From an uncultured Acidobacteriia bacterium (GTDB taxonomy: Bacteria > Acidobacteriota > Terriglobia > Bryobacterales > Bryobacteraceae), in NCBI GenBank assembly GCA_903892565.1, contig CAITIX010000318.1, positions 18,935 to 82,934 on the forward strand: a DNA stretch of 64,000 nt. The letters are read 5' to 3'. Below the pieces are notes generated by a model. The model was not told the DNA's origin and ran no database searches. It was given only the letters and a program-made list of their open reading frames with translations. Shown one piece after another: positions 8,446 to 18,599 of this stretch. The position numbers were made by a program, and so were the translations under genes. Position 1 is the first letter of the stretch, and every line of letters begins with the position of its first letter.

Positions 8446-11037
8446 GTGCTCTCTTCGAATCCCATCGCACTCACGCCCGGAACCATCGTCGCCGCTAGCG
8501 CGCAAGCAAGCCGCCAGTTGCATCGCGATTACGATCGTGCGCGCCAGGCCGAGGGCCGCGCCGTGTGGGACTCGCCCGATATTTTGCCGCGCGACGCCTG
8601 GATGCGCAGAATGTGGCAGGAGTGCGCGTGGAAAGATCCTTCCAAGACGCCGGTCCTGTTGACGCGCTGGCAGGAACTCGCGTTATGGGAAGAATCCATC
8701 GCGTCGATCGAGCGGGACATTCTGCTGAACTCCAGTGCGACGGCCGGGATGGCGTCGCAAGCCTGGGAGCTCCTTCATTCGTGGGTTTATATGGGGGAAG
8801 CGCCGCTCGATTTCACGGCGTTCGACGCGTCCGAAGACAGCGAGGCGTTTCGTTCGTGGATGTCCCGCGTGCGCAAGAAGCTCCGTGAGCGGGATTGGAT
8901 TACACGCGCGGAGTTGCCCGATGCCTTGCGTGCGCGCGTTAGCTTAGACGTGGCGTTAGCCGCCGTGCCCCTGACGCTTTTTGGATTCGACGAACTTTCT
9001 CCGGCCGATCGTCGCTTGTTCGATGCTTGCGGCGTTCACGAAGTTGCGCCACTACCCTTGCACTCGCACGTCGCACAGATGGCTTGTCGCGATGCCGCCG
9101 ATGAATGGACCAGGGCCGCCGCTTGGGCGCGCAAAACGCTGGAGCGACAACCTGGCGCACAAATCGGGATACTCATTCCGGGCTTGGCTCCGGTGGTTGC
9201 CACCGTGGAGCGAATCTTCGACGACGTCCTGCATCCGTCGTTTGGATTTGCAGAGCAGGACTGCGGTGGTCGCAAAGCGTTTGCTATTTCCGCGGGCGAA
9301 TCGTTGGCCACCTGCCCGATGATCGCGGCGGCATTATCGATTCTGCGCCTCGTCAACGGATTGCCGCGCGAAGAAGCGGCCCCATTGTGGAGATCGCCAT
9401 TCCTGGGTATCGACGCGGAAGAAGGCGCAAAGCTCGACGTGGAGCTTCGGCTTAAGAATGCGGACGACATTCGTTTGACGAGGCATCCCGTGGAGCGCCG
9501 CTTTCCCGCGCTGGCCGCGGCAGCGCGAGCACTGCCGGAACGCGCAAAGCCCAGCGCGTGGAGTAGCGAATTCTCACGGCTGCTGAAGTCCGCCGGCTGG
9601 CCTGGCCCCCGCACGCTCACGTCGCAGGAATATCAAACGCTGGAAGCGTGGAAAGACTTGCTCTCGGAGTTCGCGCAACTGGACATCGTGATGGATTCCC
9701 TTTCCTGCGCATCCGCCGTATCGCGGCTGGAGCGAATGGCCGCGGCCGGCACTGCGCCAGCGCATGCGGACTCGGAGCCCGTGCAGATCCTCGATCTGGC
9801 GCATTCGGAAGGCACGCGCTTTGATGCGTTGTGGATCGCCGGATTACACGCAGCGGCTTGGCCGCAGCGCGCCAAACCGAATCCGTTCCTTCCGCTGGCC
9901 CTGCAGCGGCGGATGGGAATGCCGGGATCTTCCGCCGATCGCGAATTTGAAGCGGCGAGGCGTGTTGTCAATCGGCTGTTTTACTCGGCCTCTGAAGTGG
10001 TTTGCAGCTATCCGGCGCACGCGGCAGGTGAGGATCGGCAACCCAGTCCATTCATAGCGTTGCTGCCTTCGTTGCAGGAGTCCTATGCGGCCGATACTGC
10101 CGCCAGCCGTGTGTTCGCGATGGCGCCGCGCCTGGAACCCAGGCCCGTGGAAGCGAATCTGTCACTGCCGGAAGGCGAAGTGCAACGCGGAGGATCCCAG
10201 GTCCTGGCCGATCAGTCTGCCTGTCCTTTCCGTGCGTTCGCGGTTCATCGTCTGCGCGCCAAAGAGTTGGGCGAGCCGGATGTCGGCTTGGCTGCCTTGG
10301 ATCGCGGGAACCTGGCCCATCGCGTGTTGCAGCTTCTGTGGGACGATCTGCAAACGCAGGCGAATCTCCTGGCGTTGCCGTCGGATGAACTGGAGCGCCG
10401 GAGTCGCTCGTACGTTGAGCGAGCGTTGCAGGAATACGTCGCGAAACAGGAAGCCTCTGTTGCACTCGAAACGTTTCGGCACTTGGAGCAGGGGCGCTTG
10501 GAAAGCCTTGTGCGGAGGTGGCTGGAGGAAGTAGAAATAAAGCGCCCGCCCTTTCGCGTCATTGATCGCGAGAAAGACAGGCGCGTGACTGTCGAGGGGT
10601 TGCAGTTGGAACTTCGCGTCGATCGCATCGATCACTATGATGGCGACGGTTCCGGTGCCGGCGCGCACGCGATCATCGACTACAAAACGTCGAAACAGCT
10701 CAGCACAAATATGTGGCTCGGGGATCGTCCGGAAGCGCCGCAACTTCCGCTATATGCCGTCACCAGCCTGACCAGCGGGCTGTTGATCTCGGAAATTGCG
10801 TTTGGACAGCTGACCACAGGTTCCGTGGCTTGGAAATCGGTGCAGGGCGCCGAGCTCCAGCAGCATCTTCCGCAATGGCGCGCCGTAGTGCATAAGCTCG
10901 CGCGGGATTTCCGGCAAGGCCACGCCGAGGTGGATCCACGAGAGAAGCCGAATCCCTGCGAACGATGCAAGCTTCATGCGCTCTGTCGCGTGCGGGAATG
11001 GAAGCTGGAATCGCTCGAGGAGGCTGACGATGAGTAG
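8446..11037 (+). CDS. AddB-like DNA repair protein with C-terminal PD-(D/E)XK Fe-S nuclease domain
   Basis: C-terminal QSACPFRAFAVHRL, VDRID...AIIDYKT, PNPCERCKLHALC (C-X2-C-X5-C). Track ORF starts at 8392, but a putative -10/operator at 8408-8428 favours the GTG at 8446. Confidence 0.85.
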   Translation: MLSSNPIALTPGTIVAASAQASRQLHRDYDRARQAEGRAVWDSPDILPRDAWMRRMWQECAWKDPSKTPVLLTRWQELALWEESIASIERDILLNSSATAGMASQAWELLHSWVYMGEAPLDFTAFDASEDSEAFRSWMSRVRKKLRERDWITRAELPDALRARVSLDVALAAVPLTLFGFDELSPADRRLFDACGVHEVAPLPLHSHVAQMACRDAADEWTRAAAWARKTLERQPGAQIGILIPGLAPVVATVERIFDDVLHPSFGFAEQDCGGRKAFAISAGESLATCPMIAAALSILRLVNGLPREEAAPLWRSPFLGIDAEEGAKLDVELRLKNADDIRLTRHPVERRFPALAAAARALPERAKPSAWSSEFSRLLKSAGWPGPRTLTSQEYQTLEAWKDLLSEFAQLDIVMDSLSCASAVSRLERMAAAGTAPAHADSEPVQILDLAHSEGTRFDALWIAGLHAAAWPQRAKPNPFLPLALQRRMGMPGSSADREFEAARRVVNRLFYSASEVVCSYPAHAAGEDRQPSPFIALLPSLQESYAADTAASRVFAMAPRLEPRPVEANLSLPEGEVQRGGSQVLADQSACPFRAFAVHRLRAKELGEPDVGLAALDRGNLAHRVLQLLWDDLQTQANLLALPSDELERRSRSYVERALQEYVAKQEASVALETFRHLEQGRLESLVRRWLEEVEIKRPPFRVIDREKDRRVTVEGLQLELRVDRIDHYDGDGSGAGAHAIIDYKTSKQLSTNMWLGDRPEAPQLPLYAVTSLTSGLLISEIAFGQLTTGSVAWKSVQGAELQQHLPQWRAVVHKLARDFRQGHAEVDPREKPNPCERCKLHALCRVREWKLESLEEADDE

Positions 11038-14000
11038 TCCCGCTTATCGCCCTTCGCCTGATGAGGCCCAGCGCAGGGAAGCAATCGATCCCCACAAATC
11101 GTTCCTGGTGCAGGCGCCCGCAGGCTCTGGCAAAACGGAATTGTTGATGCAACGGTTCCTGTGCTTGCTTGCGCAAGTGGAGCGCCCCGAGTCCATCGTT
11201 GCGATCACCTTCACGCGCAAAGCCGCCGGCGAAATGGTGCAGCGGATCCTCAAGGCCTTACGCGATGCGCGGGACGAAGCGCAGCCAGGAGATCGATCCC
11301 GTGAGCGTAAGCCGCATGAACAGTTCACTCGTTCGCTCGCCCAAGCCGCATTGCAGAGGGATCGCGAACAAGGGTGGAATTTATTGGATCATCCCGCGCG
11401 CTTGCGCGTGCAGACGATCGATTCGCTGTGCGTCGCGATCGCCGCCGAGATGCCCTGGCTTGCGCGTCTGGGCGGAATGCCCGGCATTGAGGAAAAGGCT
11501 GGCGATCTCTATAACGAAGCGGCCAGGCGCACCGTTTTACTCGCGGGCGACTCCGAGCATGGCGGAGCGATTTCCGGACTGCTCCGCCAGGTGGACAACG
11601 ATGCGGCGCGTGCTCGTGATCTGATCGCCTCGCAGCTGCGTACGCGCGAGCAGTGGATGCCGCTCTTCATTGCCGCGTCGCAGCAGTCTGCCCGCGAACT
11701 ATTGGAAGAAGCCTTGCGGCGCCTGTCGGAACGAACGTGCGCAGCGGCCGCTCGGCTGGTTCCGCTGGAAACGCGAGAACAGTGGATGGATCTCGCGCGC
11801 TTCAAGGGCCACCCGGTAGTGTCTTGGCCCACGGAGCGAGTGGAGTGGGAGCCGCTTCTTGAGCTCGTCCTAAAAAAAGACGGCAGCTTGCGCAAGCGCT
11901 TTACGACGACCGAAGGTTTTCCGTCCGGCAATCCTGTGCGCAAACAGCAAGTCAACGCGCTCGCGGAGACGCTGGCCAGTATTCCGGGACTGCCGGATGC
12001 GCTCGCCGATCTTCGTGACGTTCCGCCCGTGCGCTATTCCGACCAGCAATGGCAGGCCACGTTGGCTCTCCTCGATTCGTTGAAATTGGCCGTCGGGCAA
12101 TTGCGCGAAGTCTTCCGTGAACAAGGGGTCGCCGATTTTGCGGAGATCGGAATGGCTGCGCGCCACGCTCTCGGCGATGACGAGCAAGCCACAGAGCTCG
12201 CCTTCCATTTGGATTCGCGCATCGATCATTTACTGGTTGACGAATTTCAAGACACGTCACGCGGGCAGCTCGATTTGGTTTGTCGACTCATCGCGAATTG
12301 GACGCCGGGGGATGGGCGCACGCTTTTCCTGGTGGGCGATCCCATGCAGTCGATTTATCGCTTCCGCCAAGCTGAGGTCGGCATCTTTTGGGAGACGCGA
12401 GAACGCGGCATCGGTCACTTGCGGCCCAATCCATTGAGCTTGATCTCGAACTATCGTTCGCATCCGGGCCTCGTAGGCCGCGTGAACGCAATCTTTGAAC
12501 AGCTGTTTCCAGAGCAGGAGGATTCGGCGGTCGGCGCGGTCCCGTTTCATGCGTCGGAGGCTTTTAACACGGTGGTCCGCGGCGGAGTAACGGTTCACGG
12601 ATTCCTCACGGGCGAGGATCACAGGGAAGCGGAACGTGTTGTGGCGCTAATCCGGCAGGCGCAAGAGCAAGCGCCGGAACAAACTATCGCCGTTCTGGTG
12701 CGCGCCCGCACGCATTTGCCGTGGATTGTGGATGCGCTGAAGTCCGCCCAGATGCCATTTCAAGCCGTGGATATTGATCCACTCGCGCAGCGGACTGTCG
12801 TTTTGGATTTGCTCGCGTTGACGCGTGCGATGTTGCATCGCGCCGATCGCATCGCTTGGCTTGCGGTGTTGCGTGCGCCGTGGTGCGGCCTGCAACTCGT
12901 CGATCTGGAAAAGCTGAGCCGCGGAGAAACATCCATTTGGAGTGCTCTCCAAGATACGAGCGCTCTCACCGAAGATGGACAGGCGCGGGCCGGCAAACTG
13001 CGCGATGTTTTGGGCGCCGCGTTTGAAGAGCGTGCGCGCTGGCCTCTGCGCCGCTGGGTGGAGCGCGTGTGGATCGAACTCGGAGGTCCTGCATGCCTTG
13101 CGGCCGATGCCAGTGCATTTGCAGATGCCCGTGCCTACTTCGATCATTTGGAAACGTATCAATCCGGGTCCGATCTGGTGGACTTGCCGCAGTTCGAGGC
13201 CGGGCTTGCCGAGCTCTATGCGCAGCCCGATCCTCATGCGACTGAGCGCCTACAGATCATGACGATTCACAAAGCCAAGGGCCTGGAATTCGATACCGTG
13301 ATCGTCGCCGGCCTGGGACGCACGGAGAAGGCCGATGATCGGCAGCTTGTCTTGTTTCACGAATGGGGCGAGGCGGACGAAGTCGAGCGTTTGATCGCTC
13401 CGATTCCGGAGCAAAGCGTGCCGGAGCCGGACGCCAAAGATCCGCTATACAGCTATTTAAGGGACCAGGACAAGCGCAAGAGCAGACTGGAAAGAGTCCG
13501 CTTGTTGTACGTGGCGGCCACGCGTGCGAAGCAGAACCTGCATTTTTTGGGGCAAGTGAAAGTCAGTAAGAAAGGGCTGTCGCCGGATTCGCGATCCATG
13601 CTCGCGGATTTGTGGCGCGCGTTGACCGAAGAAGAGCGTGCACGCTTCGCGGCGTCCAACGATGTTGCGTCAAGTGCAGTCGCGCCCGCCGGATCCATCG
13701 ACCTTGACGCGAATCCTGAACCGTCCATTCGCTTGTCGCGGTTGCCTCGTTCCTGGATGCCGCCCCTGCTGCCCGCAAACTTGTCCCAAGGGCCTCCGTT
13801 GCAACGCGCGCACGAGCCTACGTTCGAATGGGTCGGCGATAGCCTGCGCATCGCGGGCACCGTGGTGCACGAGCTGTTGCGGCGAGTTCCCGATGGACGC
13901 CGCGCCTCGGACACGGCCATGGACATTCCGGCACCGTCAGTCCTGCGCCGTTTGCTGGCGCACGCAGGCGTGCTCCCCTCGGAGATGACGATGACCCTGC

Positions 14001-14353
14001 GCCGCGTGACCGAAGCGCTCGGTCGCATGCAAAAGAGTGACCGCGCCCGTTGGATTCTCGAAGATCATCGGGACGCTCGCGCGGAGTACGCCATCAGCGG
14101 CGTCGAGAAGGGCGAATTCATCCGAGGCAAGGTGGATCGCACGTTCATCGATCAGCACGGCACGCGTTGGATTGTCGATTTCAAGACCAGTATTCACGAA
14201 GGCGGCGCGCTGGAGGATTTTCTCGATGAACAACAACGTCGCTATCGGGAGCAATTGGAGCGCTATGCGCGATTGCTTGCGCCCCTGGGGCAGCCTGTCC
14301 GCGTGGGCCTGTATTTCCCGCTGCTCGACGAATGGCGGGAGTGGGCCCCTTGA
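11030..14353 (+). CDS. UvrD/AddA-like helicase with C-terminal PD-(D/E)XK nuclease
   Basis: Walker A VQAPAGSGKTELL, DEFQDTSRGQ, GDPMQSIYRFRQAEV, LLYVAATRAKQNL; C-terminal GKVDRTFI...WIVDFKT. ATG at 11030 overlaps the upstream stop. Confidence 0.93.
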   Translation: MSSPAYRPSPDEAQRREAIDPHKSFLVQAPAGSGKTELLMQRFLCLLAQVERPESIVAITFTRKAAGEMVQRILKALRDARDEAQPGDRSRERKPHEQFTRSLAQAALQRDREQGWNLLDHPARLRVQTIDSLCVAIAAEMPWLARLGGMPGIEEKAGDLYNEAARRTVLLAGDSEHGGAISGLLRQVDNDAARARDLIASQLRTREQWMPLFIAASQQSARELLEEALRRLSERTCAAAARLVPLETREQWMDLARFKGHPVVSWPTERVEWEPLLELVLKKDGSLRKRFTTTEGFPSGNPVRKQQVNALAETLASIPGLPDALADLRDVPPVRYSDQQWQATLALLDSLKLAVGQLREVFREQGVADFAEIGMAARHALGDDEQATELAFHLDSRIDHLLVDEFQDTSRGQLDLVCRLIANWTPGDGRTLFLVGDPMQSIYRFRQAEVGIFWETRERGIGHLRPNPLSLISNYRSHPGLVGRVNAIFEQLFPEQEDSAVGAVPFHASEAFNTVVRGGVTVHGFLTGEDHREAERVVALIRQAQEQAPEQTIAVLVRARTHLPWIVDALKSAQMPFQAVDIDPLAQRTVVLDLLALTRAMLHRADRIAWLAVLRAPWCGLQLVDLEKLSRGETSIWSALQDTSALTEDGQARAGKLRDVLGAAFEERARWPLRRWVERVWIELGGPACLAADASAFADARAYFDHLETYQSGSDLVDLPQFEAGLAELYAQPDPHATERLQIMTIHKAKGLEFDTVIVAGLGRTEKADDRQLVLFHEWGEADEVERLIAPIPEQSVPEPDAKDPLYSYLRDQDKRKSRLERVRLLYVAATRAKQNLHFLGQVKVSKKGLSPDSRSMLADLWRALTEEERARFAASNDVASSAVAPAGSIDLDANPEPSIRLSRLPRSWMPPLLPANLSQGPPLQRAHEPTFEWVGDSLRIAGTVVHELLRRVPDGRRASDTAMDIPAPSVLRRLLAHAGVLPSEMTMTLRRVTEALGRMQKSDRARWILEDHRDARAEYAISGVEKGEFIRGKVDRTFIDQHGTRWIVDFKTSIHEGGALEDFLDEQQRRYREQLERYARLLAPLGQPVRVGLYFPLLDEWREWAP

Positions 14354-14382
14354 TAGAAGGCGCGTGATCCGCCTGCATCTAC

Positions 14383-14910
14383 TTATCCGCAAGCATTTAC
14401 CAGGATGAAAGCGATCCGGCACGGAACATTTCCACGATTCGCCCACGCATGATTCGTGGCCTGTTGCACGATCACGTCGCCCGCCGTGAGGTGCACGTCT
14501 TCTTCATCCAGCAGCATATCGACTTCCCCCGATAGAATTACCGCGTAGTCGATACTATTCGTCCGATGCATGCCGGGATGCCTTGGATTGTCCTTCTGCG
14601 CGCCCTCCGGCGCCAGCTTCATCTGCCGCATCGCCTGGCGACGAGCTTCCTCCGTCGCCGTGATCGTTTGTTCCGGCGCGAGTTCGATGACGCGAAAGAT
14701 GGTTCCGTTCGGCGGCGGCGCAATGCCCACCTGCGGCAAGTCGCTGCTCGTCGCGCGAACTTGCGGAGGCGACGAATCTGTCACCCACAATAAAGTTGGT
14801 GCGATGCCCAGTTCCGGTCGCCCGTGCGCGGCAAGCGTTTCGTCACTGAGGACGATCGCCTTGCCGTTGGCATCCTTGCCGGTGACGACCCTGCGTGTCG
14901 AAGTGGGCAT
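14383..14910 (-). CDS. Cupin-domain protein
   Basis: IDYAVILSGEVDMLLDEEDVHLTAGDVIVQQATNHAWANRG. Confidence 0.8.
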   Translation of the reverse strand: MPTSTRRVVTGKDANGKAIVLSDETLAAHGRPELGIAPTLLWVTDSSPPQVRATSSDLPQVGIAPPPNGTIFRVIELAPEQTITATEEARRQAMRQMKLAPEGAQKDNPRHPGMHRTNSIDYAVILSGEVDMLLDEEDVHLTAGDVIVQQATNHAWANRGNVPCRIAFILVNACG

Positions 14911-14928
14911 CGCTTTATGGAACGCTGC

Positions 14929-15996
14929 CTAGACCGAGGCCAACGCTTCGACCACAGCCTTGCCGATATCCGTGGTGCTGGCCTTGCCGCCCATGTCCGG
15001 CGTGCGCGGTCCGTGCTCGGTGACGATTTCAATCGCTTTCACGATCGCGTCGCCTGCGGCCGGATATCCCAGATGATCAAGCATCATCGCGCCGCTCCAA
15101 ATTTGTCCAATCGGATTCGCGATGCCCTTGCCGTAAATATCCGGAGCAGAGCCGTGCACGGGTTCGAACAGGGAAGGGAATTTGCGCTCAGGATTTATGT
15201 TGCCCGATGGCGCAATCGCCACTGTGCCCGTACACGCGGGACCAAGGTCCGAGAGAATGTCGCCAAATAAATTGGACGCCACTACAACGTCGAACCAATG
15301 CGGATTGCGCACGAAATGCGCCGTCAAGATGTCGATGTGGAATTTGTCCTGTTTCACGTCGGGATAGTTTTTCGCCATCTCCGCCACGCGTTCGTCCCAG
15401 TAAGGCATCGAAATAAAAATGCCGTTCGATTTCGTCGCCGAGGTCAGATGCTTCTTCGGGCGGCGCTGGGCCAACTCGAACGCGAACTTCACCACGCGAT
15501 CCACGCCCAAGCGGGAGAACACGGTTTCCTGCAGCACCACTTCGCGATCCGTGCCCGGGAAAATCTTTCCACCCACCGAAGAATATTCGCCTTCTGTGTT
15601 TTCGCGGACGACGTAAAAATCGATCTCGCCCGGTTTGCGATTCGCCAGTGGGCTGGGGATACCCGGCATCAAGCGCACGGGACGCAGGTTGACGTATTGA
15701 TCGAACTCGCGGCGGAACAGGAGCAAGGAGCCCCACAAGGAAATATGATCGGGGACCTTCGCGGGCCAGCCGACGGCTCCGAAGAAGATTGCGTCGTGCC
15801 CGCCGATCAATTCCTTCCAGTTATCCGGCATCATTTTGCCGTGCTTCAAATAATAGTCGCAGCTGGAGAAATCGAAGTGATCGTAGTGTAGATCGATCCC
15901 GAACTTCGCGGCCGCCGCGTCCAGTACGCGCAGCCCTTCTGGAACTACTTCGTTGCCGATGCCGTCCCCTGGAATGACGGCGATTCTGTGTTTGGA
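14929..15996 (-). CDS. Tartrate dehydrogenase-like (isocitrate/isopropylmalate dehydrogenase family)
   Basis: MSKHRIAVIPGDGIGNEVVPEG; VVRENTEGEYSSVGG; NLFGDILSDLGPACTGTVAIAPSGNINP. Start MSKHR at 15996. Confidence 0.88.
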   Translation of the reverse strand, partial: SKHRIAVIPGDGIGNEVVPEGLRVLDAAAAKFGIDLHYDHFDFSSCDYYLKHGKMMPDNWKELIGGHDAIFFGAVGWPAKVPDHISLWGSLLLFRREFDQYVNLRPVRLMPGIPSPLANRKPGEIDFYVVRENTEGEYSSVGGKIFPGTDREVVLQETVFSRLGVDRVVKFAFELAQRRPKKHLTSATKSNGIFISMPYWDERVAEMAKNYPDVKQDKFHIDILTAHFVRNPHWFDVVVASNLFGDILSDLGPACTGTVAIAPSGNINPERKFPSLFEPVHGSAPDIYGKGIANPIGQIWSGAMMLDHLGYPAAGDAIVKAIEIVTEHGPRTPDMGGKASTTDIGKAVVEALASV

Positions 15997-16148
15997 CATC
16001 TCTAGCAGATTAGCATTTCGATGGCGGATCGCCACCGCGGCCTGCTCGCGCCTAACCCGCGCCTAACCCGGGAGACACCCACGAATCCCTGTGCTAGTAT
16101 CCCGGCTTGAGGTGTCTTTCTAATTCGTGAAGAAGGAGTGTACGTCCC

Positions 16149-18245
16149 GTGAAACTATACGAAACAAAAGATATCCGGAATGTTGCTCTGGCCGGCCATG
16201 GCCATTCCGGAAAGACTTCTCTGGCGGCGGCGATGTTGTTTGCCGCAGGAGCCACCAGCCGATTCACGCGAGTCGATGAAGGCAACACCATTACGGATTT
16301 CGACGACGAAGAGATCCAGCGCAAAATCACGATCTCCACAGGCGTTGCCTCTGCGGAGTGGGCCAAGAAAAAAATAAATATCCTCGATACACCCGGCTTC
16401 AATATTTTTATCAACGATACGAAAGCGTCCATGATTGCGGCCGATGCGGCTTTGATCGTCGTCGATGGCGTCGGCGGAGTTGCCGTGCAAACGGAAAAGG
16501 TCTGGACGTTCGCCGAGGAGTTCAAGCTTCCACGAGCCATCCTCATCAATAAATTGGACCGCGAACATTCTGGATTTGCGCGCACGCTCGAGAGCGTTCA
16601 GGGGGCCTTCGGGCGCGCCGCTGTTCCCATCCATCTGCCCATCGGCGAGGAGAAGGATTTCAAGGGCATTGTGGACTTGGTGCGCATGAAGGCCTACACG
16701 TACACGCCGGATGGGGATGGCCGCGGCAAGGAAGGCGACATCCCGGACGATCTCGCGGAAGCCGCGAAAAAAGCGCACGAAGTGCTGGTAGAGCTGGTCG
16801 CCGAAGGGAACGACGCGCTGCTTGAGGAATTTTTCGCAACCGGAACACTGCCCGTCGAACATATTAATGACGGCTTGCGCGAAGCGATTCACCAATTGCG
16901 GATCTTCCCCGTCCTGTGCGCGTCGGCGCTCCATAATATTGGCACCGATCTCTTGCTCGATTTTGTCGCCCAACATTTTCCGAATCCCGCCGAGCGGGGC
17001 CCCTGGAGCGGAACCCTGAACGGTGCGGACACCCAACGGTGCGTGAAAGACTCCGAGCCCGTTTCCGCGTTCGTATTTAAAACCATTGCCGATCCCTTTG
17101 CCGGGCGTGTTTCCTATTTCAAAGTAATTTCCGGCGTTTTACGGAATGACGCCAATCTGACGAATCCTCGCAATAATTCTGCCGAACGGCTTTCGCACCT
17201 TGGGACCATTGCCGGCAAAACGCTTCCCGCGGTGACGGAGCTTCACGCGGGCGATATCGGCGGTGTTGCCAAGTTAAAGGACGTACTGACGGGCGATACG
17301 CTCAGCGAGAAGAACTCGCCCATCGCCTACACCGCCGTACATTTGCCGGAGCCTTCCATCGCCTACGCCATTGCCGCGAAAACGCGCAACGACGAAGATC
17401 GCATGGGAAATGCCGTCCACAAAATTCTGGAAGAAGATCAATCCTTGCGCTTTTACCGCGATCCCCAGACGAAAGAGTTCTTGCTGGCCGGCGCGGGTCA
17501 ACAACATCTGGAAATCATCGTCAGCCGGCTGAAGAAGCGCTACCACGTGGACGTCGAACTGCACTCGCCGAAGATTCCCTATCGCGAGACCATCCGTGGA
17601 AAAGCCGAAGTGCAAGGCCGCCACAAAAAGCAAACGGGCGGCCACGGGCAATTTGGAGATTGCTGGATTCGACTGGAACCTCTGCCGCGCGGCGGCAAGT
17701 TTGCTTTCGCCAACGAAGTCTTCGGCGGCGCGATTCCCAAGAATTTTATTCCCGCCATTGAAAAAGGAATCGTCGAAACAGCGGAAAGAGGTTTTCTCGC
17801 CGGATTCCCGGTCGTCGATTTCAAGGTCACCGTGTACGACGGCTCTTATCACGACGTCGATTCGTCTGAAATGTCCTTCAAGATGGCCGCACGCAAGGCC
17901 TTCAAGGCCGCCATGGAGACGGCCAAGCCCACGCTGCTGGAGCCCGTCATGCACGTCGAAGTTCAGGCTCCTGTGGAATTTGCGGGCGATCTCATGGGCG
18001 ATATGAATGGCCGCCGCGGACGCATCTCCGGCATGGAAACCAAAGGAAGCACACAAGTTATCCGTGCACAAGCTCCCATGGCCGAGATGCTCAATTATCA
18101 GAACGACCTGATTTCCATGACTCAGGGTCGGGCCTCCTTTACCATGGAATTCGATCATTACGACTTCGTTCCCGCCTTGCAGGCGGAGAAGATCGTCGCT
18201 GCCGCCAAAGCCTCCAAGACAGGCGAAGAAGAGGAGGAGGAGTAA
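16149..18245 (+). CDS. Elongation factor G-like protein (EF-G paralogue)
   Basis: G1 AGHGHSGKTS, G3 LDTPGF, G4 INKLD; EF-G domain IV/V-like C-terminus; acidic tail. Departures from EF-G motifs mark a paralogue. Confidence 0.9.
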   Translation: MKLYETKDIRNVALAGHGHSGKTSLAAAMLFAAGATSRFTRVDEGNTITDFDDEEIQRKITISTGVASAEWAKKKINILDTPGFNIFINDTKASMIAADAALIVVDGVGGVAVQTEKVWTFAEEFKLPRAILINKLDREHSGFARTLESVQGAFGRAAVPIHLPIGEEKDFKGIVDLVRMKAYTYTPDGDGRGKEGDIPDDLAEAAKKAHEVLVELVAEGNDALLEEFFATGTLPVEHINDGLREAIHQLRIFPVLCASALHNIGTDLLLDFVAQHFPNPAERGPWSGTLNGADTQRCVKDSEPVSAFVFKTIADPFAGRVSYFKVISGVLRNDANLTNPRNNSAERLSHLGTIAGKTLPAVTELHAGDIGGVAKLKDVLTGDTLSEKNSPIAYTAVHLPEPSIAYAIAAKTRNDEDRMGNAVHKILEEDQSLRFYRDPQTKEFLLAGAGQQHLEIIVSRLKKRYHVDVELHSPKIPYRETIRGKAEVQGRHKKQTGGHGQFGDCWIRLEPLPRGGKFAFANEVFGGAIPKNFIPAIEKGIVETAERGFLAGFPVVDFKVTVYDGSYHDVDSSEMSFKMAARKAFKAAMETAKPTLLEPVMHVEVQAPVEFAGDLMGDMNGRRGRISGMETKGSTQVIRAQAPMAEMLNYQNDLISMTQGRASFTMEFDHYDFVPALQAEKIVAAAKASKTGEEEEEE

Positions 18246-18434
18246 CCCGGGTAGTACTCGGAAGCCATTCCGTTGGGGCGGGCCGGGCATCAAAATCGAC
18301 TCCGTTTTGTCGCCTAAGTTCTTCGAATAGATTCTGTTGCGGAAAAAATCATAAACGGTTAGAACTGTTTCGCGGCTCGAATTTGCATTTGGTTTACCGC
18401 ACCAGTAATGGTAAGTTAAGTACCTGGAGGCAAA

Positions 18435-18599
18435 ATGAGGGACAGAGCGCCACATGTCGTCTTCTTCGCAGCGCTACTCGCGGCACAGCTCTTCGTTGCG
18501 TAGGCTTGGGGGCAGCAGGCTCCTGGGCGCGGAATTTCGATCGTCGTAGTCGAAGGCGAAGGCGGGAGCAATAATGTTCGTTCCCGCGCGAATCGTCAG
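18435..18599 (+). pseudogene. Signal-peptide region of the 18600..19067 gene, interrupted by TAG 18501-18503
   Basis: Hand translation of frame 0; SD-like CTGGAGG just upstream of ATG 18435. Confidence 0.6.

Noticed and set aside
16050-16072. Two-copy 11-bp tandem repeat GCGCCTAACCC
   Set aside because: Only two copies in a short gap; no evidence for function.
17274-18455. 393-aa minus-strand ORF opposite the EF-G-like gene
   Set aside because: Antisense shadow of a well-supported GTPase gene; Leu/Gly/His-rich with no family signature.
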